Of a stretch of 64,000 nucleotides of DNA, positions 59,019 to 64,000 are shown piece after piece. Positions within the stretch are counted from its first letter, which is position 1. Each line of letters begins with the position of its first letter. The translations under genes and the position numbers were made by a program. The stretch is from Pseudomonas sp. KUIN-1. GTDB taxonomy: Bacteria; Pseudomonadota; Gammaproteobacteria; Pseudomonadales; Pseudomonadaceae. Below the pieces are notes generated by a model. It saw nothing but the letters and a program-made list of their open reading frames with translations, did not search any database and was not told the DNA's origin. The DNA lies in NCBI RefSeq assembly GCF_009176725.1, contig NZ_AP020337.1, positions 3,348,001 through 3,412,000 on the forward strand, written 5' to 3'.

Positions 59019-60581
59019 TCAAGCCGGTGCGGAGGTACGGATCAGGTGGTCAAAAGCGCTCAGGGAGGCCTTGGCACCTTCGCCCAGGGCGATGATGATC
59101 TGCTTGTACGGGGCGACTGTCACGTCACCGGCAGCGAAGATACCCGGCACCGAAGTTTCTCCACGGGAATCGACCACGATCTCGCCACGCGGCGACAGCT
59201 CGATGGCACCTTTGAGCCATTCGCTGTTGGGCAGCAGACCGATCTGCACGAAGATACCTTCGAGCGGCACGGTGATCTCTTCGCCTGTGGTGCGGTTCTT
59301 GTAGCGCAGGCCGTTGACCTTCTGCTCATCACCCGTCACTTCAGTGGTTTGCGCACTGGTGATCACGGTCACGTTCGGCAGGCTGTGCAGCTTGCGCTGC
59401 AGCACCGCGTCGGCACGCAACTGCACGTCGAACTCCAGCAGTGTCACATGGGACACGATACCGGCCAGGTCGATTGCAGCCTCGACACCCGAGTTACCAC
59501 CACCGATGACAGCGACGCGCTTGCCTTTGAACAACGGACCGTCGCAGTGCGGGCAATAAGCCACGCCCTTGTTACGGTACTGCTGCTCACCCGGCACATT
59601 CATCTCCCTCCAGCGTGCGCCGGTGGCAAGGATCAACGTCTTGGCCTTGAGGCTGGCACCGCTGGCAAACTTCACTTCATGCAACTCGCCGGCTGCGCCA
59701 GGAATCAGCTTGTCGGCGCGTTGCAGGTTCATGATGTCGACTTCGTACTGCTTGACGTGCTCTTCAAGCGCCACGGCCAGTTTCGGCCCCTCGGTATGCT
59801 GTACCGAGATGAAGTTCTCGATGGCCATGGTGTCCAGTACCTGACCACCGAAACGCTCGGCGGCAACACCGGTGCGGATGCCTTTGCGGGCAGCGTAGAC
59901 CGCCGCCGCAGAGCCCGCGGGGCCACCGCCCACGACCAGCACATCGAAAGCCTGCTTGGCGTTGAGTTTTTCCGCCTGACGCGCACCGGCACCGGTGTCG
60001 ATTTTGGCCAGAATCTCTTCCAGGCCCATGCGGCCCTGGCCGAACAATTCACCGTTCAGATAGATGCTCGGTACCGACATGATCTTGCGATCGGTGACTT
60101 CGTCCTGGAACAGCGCACCGTCGATAGCGACGTGCTTGATACCAGGGTTCAGTACTGCCATCAGATTCAGTGCCTGGACAACGTCCGGGCAGTTCTGGCA
60201 GGACTGCGAGAAATAGGTTTCGAAATGGAATTCGCCCTCAAGCGCGCGAACCTGTTCGATGGTTTCCGCACTGACCTTGGGTGGATAGCCGCCGACTTGC
60301 AGCAGCGCCAGGACCAGCGAGGTGAATTCGTGACCCATGGGGATACCGGCAAAACGCAGGCTGATATCGTGGCCAGGGCTGCTCAGCGAGAACGACGGAG
60401 TACGTGCGTCGGTGCCGCTGTCATTCAGGGTGACGTCCTTGGAAACGCTGATCACATCATTGAGCAGTGCAAGCATTTCCTGGGACTTCGCGCCGTCATC
60501 AAGGGACGCGACGATCTCGATGGGGCGAGTAACCCGCTCCAGATAGGATTTCAACTGGGCTTTAAGATTGGCGTCCAACAT
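59019..60581 (-). CDS. ahpF: Alkyl hydroperoxide reductase subunit F
   Basis: NADH-dependent flavoprotein disulfide reductase of 520 residues that recharges AhpC. The N-terminal thioredoxin-like repeats (1-200) contain the CQNC redox pair near residue 129. The FAD domain begins at about 212 ([21 protein letters not shown]), the catalytic CPHC lies near 345, the NADH motif [14 protein letters not shown] near 355, and the C-terminal FAD motif [11 protein letters not shown] near 475. All four essential cysteines are present. It follows ahpC after a 124-nt gap with a hairpin. Confidence 0.95.
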   Translation of the reverse strand: MLDANLKAQLKSYLERVTRPIEIVASLDDGAKSQEMLALLNDVISVSKDVTLNDSGTDARTPSFSLSSPGHDISLRFAGIPMGHEFTSLVLALLQVGGYPPKVSAETIEQVRALEGEFHFETYFSQSCQNCPDVVQALNLMAVLNPGIKHVAIDGALFQDEVTDRKIMSVPSIYLNGELFGQGRMGLEEILAKIDTGAGARQAEKLNAKQAFDVLVVGGGPAGSAAAVYAARKGIRTGVAAERFGGQVLDTMAIENFISVQHTEGPKLAVALEEHVKQYEVDIMNLQRADKLIPGAAGELHEVKFASGASLKAKTLILATGARWREMNVPGEQQYRNKGVAYCPHCDGPLFKGKRVAVIGGGNSGVEAAIDLAGIVSHVTLLEFDVQLRADAVLQRKLHSLPNVTVITSAQTTEVTGDEQKVNGLRYKNRTTGEEITVPLEGIFVQIGLLPNSEWLKGAIELSPRGEIVVDSRGETSVPGIFAAGDVTVAPYKQIIIALGEGAKASLSAFDHLIRTSAPA

Positions 60582-60616
60582 GTGGCGGCTTCCTGTTTAC
60601 AAAGGGTAGAAATAAC

Positions 60617-60645
60617 AACGCCCAGGCGATGACCGCCCGGGCGTT
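60617..60645. terminator. Intercistronic hairpin between ahpC and ahpF
   Basis: AACGCCCAGGCG (60617-60628) pairs with CGCCCGGGCGTT (60634-60645) with one mismatch. In the direction of transcription (minus) it is followed by GTTATTT, a weak T-run, so it probably lets part of the transcripts through and keeps ahpF below ahpC. On the plus strand it has six T. Confidence 0.6.
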
Positions 60646-60705
60646 TTTTGGGGCGATGCGGTTTACTTGCTCAAGAGCTCAACGCCCCTAGCCGATTCAC
60701 GCGAC

Positions 60706-61269
60706 TCAGATCTTGCCAACCAGGTCCAGGGACGGAGCCAGAGTAGCTTCGCCTTCTTTCCACTTGGCTGGGCAGACTTCGCCCGGGTGAGCGGCAACGT
60801 ACTGAGCAGCCTTGATCTTGCGCAGCAGCTCGGAAGCGTCACGGCCAACACCGCCGTCGTTCAGCTCGACGATTTTGATCTGACCTTCAGGGTTGATCAC
60901 GAAAGTACCGCGATCCGCCAGACCGGCTTCTTCGATCAGTACGTCGAAGTTGCGGGAGATGGTCAGGGTCGGGTCACCGATCATGGTGTACTGGATCTTG
61001 CCGATGGCTGGCGAAGTGTTGTGCCATGCAGCGTGAGCGAAGTGGGTGTCAGTCGAGACACTGTAGATCTCAACGCCCAGCTTCTTGAACTCTTCGTAGT
61101 TGTCAGCCAGGTCTTCCAGCTCGGTCGGGCATACGAAGGTGAAGTCGGCCGGGTAGAAGAATACGACAGACCACTTGCCTTTGAAGTCAGCGTCCGAGAC
61201 GTCAACGAAAGCGCCGTTCTTGAATGCGGTAGCCTTGAACGGTTTTACTTGGCTGTTGATGATAGGCAT
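60706..61269 (-). CDS. ahpC: Alkyl hydroperoxide reductase subunit C (2-Cys peroxiredoxin)
   Basis: Typical 2-Cys peroxiredoxin of 187 residues that reduces organic peroxides, H2O2 and peroxynitrite. The peroxidatic cysteine is in [13 protein letters not shown] (C47), the resolving cysteine in [10 protein letters not shown] near residue 166. The N-terminus [16 protein letters not shown] is standard. The ATG at 61269 follows AGGAGATATACC. No OxyR site of textbook form is seen in the 110 nt upstream. Confidence 0.95.
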   Translation of the reverse strand: MPIINSQVKPFKATAFKNGAFVDVSDADFKGKWSVVFFYPADFTFVCPTELEDLADNYEEFKKLGVEIYSVSTDTHFAHAAWHNTSPAIGKIQYTMIGDPTLTISRNFDVLIEEAGLADRGTFVINPEGQIKIVELNDGGVGRDASELLRKIKAAQYVAAHPGEVCPAKWKEGEATLAPSLDLVGKI

Positions 61270-61379
61270 CGGTATATCTCCTGATGGGTTGGATGGGTTG
61301 TGAATTCGATGAAGTGAAGCTTACGCATGATCGATGACAATCGCTCATTGGCAAACCTGATGTCACTGATTGCTTTTCA

Positions 61380-62339
61380 CTATGAAGGCAGCTTATTGAT
61401 AGAAGAAACCTTCGGACCGCTCCCCGCCTCCGATGGGCTCAGGAACGGAGCGGCATCAATGTAGCGCATCGCCGACTTGATGTCCCTCCAGCCTACATAG
61501 GACATCAGTGACCTGAGGTCCCAGCCGTTGCTGTGCGCCCAACTGGCGAAGCCACGGCGTAGCGAGTGGCTGGTGTAGTGCTCGGCGGCGATGCCTGCAC
61601 GCTGGAGGGCCTGACGCAGCAACGGGATGACGCTGTTGGCGTGCAACCCCTCCTCGCTTAGATTACCCCAGCGGTCCACGGCCCGAAACACCGGCCCGCG
61701 TACCAGTGCCGCACAGTTGATCCACTCTATATAGGCCTGCACCGGGCACAGCCGCTGCAACGCGGGGGTCTGATAGGTCCGGCCCAGGTTGTCGCGATCA
61801 CCCTTGCTGCGCGGCAGATAAAGGCTGATTCCCGAGTCGGCGATGGTCTTGACATCCTGCACTTGCAGGCGGCAAAGCTCGTCGCTGCGAAACCCGCGCC
61901 AGAACCCCAGCAGGATCAACGCCGAATCACGTCGACCGCGTAACAGACGCGGCTGGTCGTGTTGCGCCTTCGCCTCGTGTATCTCGATCTCCAGCCAGGC
62001 GATGACTTTTTCCAGATCCTGTAGCTGCAATGGCTCGGCCTGCTTTTCCTGCGCCGGATGCAGCGCACGAATGCCCTTGATGACCTTGCGCACCATCGGT
62101 GCCTTGGTGGGATCGACAAAACCCTGACTGACGTGCCACTGGGCCAGCGCTGACAAGCGCAGCTTCAGGGTATTGACCGACAGCGTTCCCGCGTGGCTGG
62201 CCAGGTAACGCGCCACGCTTTCGCTGGTCGCCGGCAGAAAGCCGCCCCATGTCACCTCGAAATGCTCGATGGCAGCCCGATAGCTGCGGCGCGTGTTGTC
62301 GCGGGTCGCCGCCTCGATATAGCGATCAACGTCATTCAT
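61380..62339 (-). CDS. Tyrosine site-specific recombinase
   Basis: Integrase-type recombinase of 319 residues. The N-terminal SAM-like arm domain covers about 1-90, the catalytic domain about 105-300. The catalytic set is complete: R151 in GFRSDEL, H258 and R261 in SHSLRRGFASWA, W284 in YVGWRD and nucleophile Y293 in MRYID. It is not XerC or XerD, which have other N-termini. No tRNA, att repeat or phage gene is nearby, so it is not obviously part of an integrated element. It is divergent from a KfrA-type gene over 177 nt that contain two dyads. Confidence 0.88.
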   Translation of the reverse strand: MNDVDRYIEAATRDNTRRSYRAAIEHFEVTWGGFLPATSESVARYLASHAGTLSVNTLKLRLSALAQWHVSQGFVDPTKAPMVRKVIKGIRALHPAQEKQAEPLQLQDLEKVIAWLEIEIHEAKAQHDQPRLLRGRRDSALILLGFWRGFRSDELCRLQVQDVKTIADSGISLYLPRSKGDRDNLGRTYQTPALQRLCPVQAYIEWINCAALVRGPVFRAVDRWGNLSEEGLHANSVIPLLRQALQRAGIAAEHYTSHSLRRGFASWAHSNGWDLRSLMSYVGWRDIKSAMRYIDAAPFLSPSEAGSGPKVSSINKLPS

Positions 62340-62398
62340 GGCTCAAACCTGCTCGGGTGTACCGGTAGCGACGCGTCAAAAGGAGCTGACAGCGCCTG

Positions 62399-62427
62399 AC
62401 ACGGGATAATACGCCAATATCCCGTGT
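62399..62427. repeat. 10-bp inverted repeat with 9-nt spacer upstream of the recombinase
   Basis: ACACGGGATA (62399-62408), nine bases, TATCCCGTGT (62418-62427), a perfect dyad 60 nt before the recombinase start. Arm and spacer sizes are like those of a tyrosine-recombinase core site, but they also fit an operator. Confidence 0.65.
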
Positions 62428-62467
62428 TAATTAATTCAAAAAATAGCTAATTATTTCAAAACATATA

Positions 62468-62490
62468 GTATGTAATTACAGAGTACATAC
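62468..62490. promoter_or_regulatory. Dyad upstream of the KfrA-type gene
   Basis: GTATGTA (62468-62474), nine bases, TACATAC (62484-62490), perfect, 27 nt before the start at 62517. KfrA proteins bind repeats in their own promoter, so this is the likely autoregulatory site. Confidence 0.5.
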
Positions 62491-62516
62491 CACAGTACGA
62501 AATCGTAGGAGAGAGC

Positions 62517-63527
62517 ATGGCCCGCGGCGGTGTAAACAAGGTATTAGTGCAGAAAGCGAGAGCATCGCTGCTGTCCCGAGGCGAAAACCCCAGCATCGAT
62601 GCGGTACGTATCGAAATGGGTAATACGGGCTCGAAAACCACCATTCACCGCTATCTGAAGGAGCTCGAATCCACACACGCCCCGGCGCCGGATATCAATG
62701 ACGAATTGAGCGATCTGGTGGCTCATCTTGCCCAGAGGCTTCAGCAGCAGGCGCAAGAGCGTATTGATCAGGCGCACGATCAGCACCAGGCCGAACGCGA
62801 CACCCTCCAGCGACAACTTGCGGCCACTCAGGAGCAGATCAGCCAGTTGGAAAAACACGTACAGCAACGCGACGAGGCACTGGAACAGCAGGCTGCCGCC
62901 CTGCTCCACACGCAACGCACACTGCAGGATGTACAGACAGAACACGCCAGACTGCTTCAGGCCAATCAGGACTTGGAGACTCGCCTGCACGACAAGGACG
63001 GGCAGATCCACTCCCTCGAAGAAAAACACCAGCACGCACGCGAGGCGCTGGAGCACTATCGCAACTCGATCAGAGAACAACGCGAGCAGGAGCAGCGACG
63101 CCACGAAGGTCAGGTTCAGCAGTTGCAAATGGAACTGCGACAGGCACAACAAGGCCTTGCCATGCACCAGGAAAACATCACACAGCTCAATCGAGACAAC
63201 GAAAGACTGCTGGCTGAAAATCGCAACACCCTGCGCGAACTGCACAGCCAGACCGACCAGCTGAAGCAGGCCAACACACAGAATGCTGCCTTCGCAGAAC
63301 AACAGCAGCACGCCCGCACCCAATGCGCCCTGCTGGAAGAACGGTTACGCGGCGCGCAGGACGAAAACGCCGCGCTCAAACAAGGCATGACCGATGCGCA
63401 GCAACAGAGCCGCATGCTGGAACTGTTGCTGACCAAGAAGGAAGCAGCACTGGAGAACCTGCAGATCAGGCTCGATCAGCCGGACAAGCCTAAAGCCACC
63501 GGAAAGAAGCCATCGAACAAGCCATGA
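62517..63527 (+). CDS. KfrA-type coiled-coil DNA-binding protein
   Basis: Protein of 336 residues with an AGGAGAG site. Residues 1-50 (VNKVLVQKARASLLSRGENPSIDAVRIEMGNTGSKTTIHRYLKELE) form the KfrA N-terminal DNA-binding domain with a helix-turn-helix at GSKTTIHRYL. From about residue 65 to 310 the chain is one long coiled coil rich in Q, E, L and R. A basic, proline-containing tail (KPKATGKKPSNKP) ends it. On plasmid RK2, KfrA is a repressor and nucleoid-like partition accessory. Here it is chromosomal and divergent from a recombinase, so it may bring recombination sites together or organise local DNA; this is inference. Confidence 0.85.
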   Translation: MARGGVNKVLVQKARASLLSRGENPSIDAVRIEMGNTGSKTTIHRYLKELESTHAPAPDINDELSDLVAHLAQRLQQQAQERIDQAHDQHQAERDTLQRQLAATQEQISQLEKHVQQRDEALEQQAAALLHTQRTLQDVQTEHARLLQANQDLETRLHDKDGQIHSLEEKHQHAREALEHYRNSIREQREQEQRRHEGQVQQLQMELRQAQQGLAMHQENITQLNRDNERLLAENRNTLRELHSQTDQLKQANTQNAAFAEQQQHARTQCALLEERLRGAQDENAALKQGMTDAQQQSRMLELLLTKKEAALENLQIRLDQPDKPKATGKKPSNKP

Positions 63528-63536
63528 CCAGAAGCT

Positions 63537-64000
63537 TCAGGCAACCGCAGCCTTGCCGCATGGCAGCTGCAAATGAACCCGGGTGCCCTGACCTTCAGTG
63601 CTTTCTATATGCACGTGCCCGCCACTCTGCCGGGTAAAGCCGTAGACCATCGACAAACCCAGCCCGGTTCCCTGACCTACCGGTTTGGTGGTGAAAAACG
63701 GATCGAACACCTGGTCGATAACGTCCTGAGCAATGCCACAGCCGTTATCTTCAACACTGAGCTGTATGTAGTCGCCAGGCAGCAAACCCTCTTTTTGCGC
63801 CGCCAGTGTTAACGAGCGACTGCGCACGCACAGCCTCCCTCCGACAGGCACAGCATCGCGAGCGTTGATGACCAGATTCAACAAGGCATTTTCCAGCTGG
63901 TGCTCATCGGTGCGCACCGCGCTCAACCCCTCCTCCAGCTCGATCTCCAGATGCGCATGAGCGCCGACCGTGCCTCGCAACAGCTCCTCCATGGAGCGGA
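63537..64000 (-). CDS. Sensor histidine kinase, C-terminal part only
   Basis: The frame continues beyond the window, so only the last 154 codons are seen. They form an HATPase domain: NLVINARDAV (N box), VEDNGCGIA (G1), FDPFFTTKPVGQGTGLGLSMVYGF (F and G2 boxes). The protein ends with GKAAVA just after this domain, with no receiver. The spacing of the boxes is of the NtrB-like hybrid kinase kind. The ATG at 63992 is internal. It converges on the KfrA-type gene with 9 nt between stops. Confidence 0.85.
   Translation of the reverse strand, partial: RSMEELLRGTVGAHAHLEIELEEGLSAVRTDEHQLENALLNLVINARDAVPVGGRLCVRSRSLTLAAQKEGLLPGDYIQLSVEDNGCGIAQDVIDQVFDPFFTTKPVGQGTGLGLSMVYGFTRQSGGHVHIESTEGQGTRVHLQLPCGKAAVA

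Noticed and set aside
59001-60632. 543-codon plus-strand open frame opposite ahpF
   Set aside because: Shadow frame of ahpF; it runs through the bidirectional terminator and has no start signal.
61270-61379. OxyR site in front of ahpC
   Set aside because: No ATAG-N7-CTAT pattern was found. A CAAT-N5-ATTG dyad exists, but it is too short to be convincing.
61380-62339. The recombinase as evidence of a prophage or integrative element
   Set aside because: No phage, conjugation or transposition genes, no tRNA and no direct repeats are visible in the flanks inside the window.

Overview
The window reads as a chromosomal segment of a fluorescent-group Pseudomonas, most likely of the P. syringae complex. 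The reasons are codon use of a GC-rich gammaproteobacterium, a carnitine operon in the Pseudomonas order caiX-cdhC-cdhA-cdhB, a MexEF-OprN-type efflux operon, an MvaT/MvaU-type H-NS analogue, and many LysR regulators divergent from small oxidoreductases. I see no rRNA, tRNA, CRISPR array, insertion sequence or prophage. The species call is inference.

Layout. 1-3347: carnitine catabolism, with the first gene cut by the window edge. 3595-7864: an operon of GntR/UTRA regulator, ADP-ribosylglycohydrolase, NCS1 permease and PfkB kinase that resembles E. coli yegTUVW with a different transporter. 7974-9579: hipBA toxin-antitoxin. 9683-11625: MFS exporter and divergent TetR repressor with two inverted 14-bp operator copies. 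11705-13559: an MsbA-like exporter broken by one extra A in an A7 run. 13618-14970: LysR and a VOC protein. 15149-16376: RcnA/RcnR-like metal efflux with a C6-A-G6 operator. 16443-20646: nemR-nemA with two NemR boxes, a 44-codon remnant of a short-chain dehydrogenase, an NTF2-like protein, a NAD(P)-binding protein and a second old-yellow-enzyme paralogue. 20786-26774: LysR, then a response regulator/diguanylate cyclase and a 1353-residue hybrid kinase.

27275-38164 holds a solute-binding protein without a visible signal peptide, and then two LysR-controlled groups of small enzymes: tautomerase, ABM monooxygenase, MhqN/YodC-like nitroreductase, carboxymuconolactone-decarboxylase-like protein and hydrolase; then an NADP-binding reductase, LigB-like dioxygenase, MhqD-like serine hydrolase, DoxX protein, FrmA and Gfa. 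38538-46980: two uptake operons, one peptide/opine type and one EhuBCDA-like. 47048-57221: chemoreceptor, mexEF-oprN, a HEAT/TPR membrane protein and mvaU. 57695-61269: DUF4946-like protein, gloA, ahpF and ahpC. 61380-63527: a tyrosine recombinase divergent from a KfrA-type coiled-coil DNA-binding protein, with two dyads (each with a 9-nt spacer) between them. The window ends inside a histidine kinase.

How the genes work together. Much of the window handles reactive electrophiles, quinones, aldehydes and peroxides: NemRA, a second OYE, the Mhq-like group, FrmA/Gfa, GloA, AhpCF and MexEF-OprN. The rest is mostly nutrient uptake (carnitine, a ribosylated compound, peptides/opines, ectoine-type solutes) and signalling. 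The least explained parts are the recombinase/KfrA pair, the yeg-like operon, and a short region before 57695 that may encode a small RNA.
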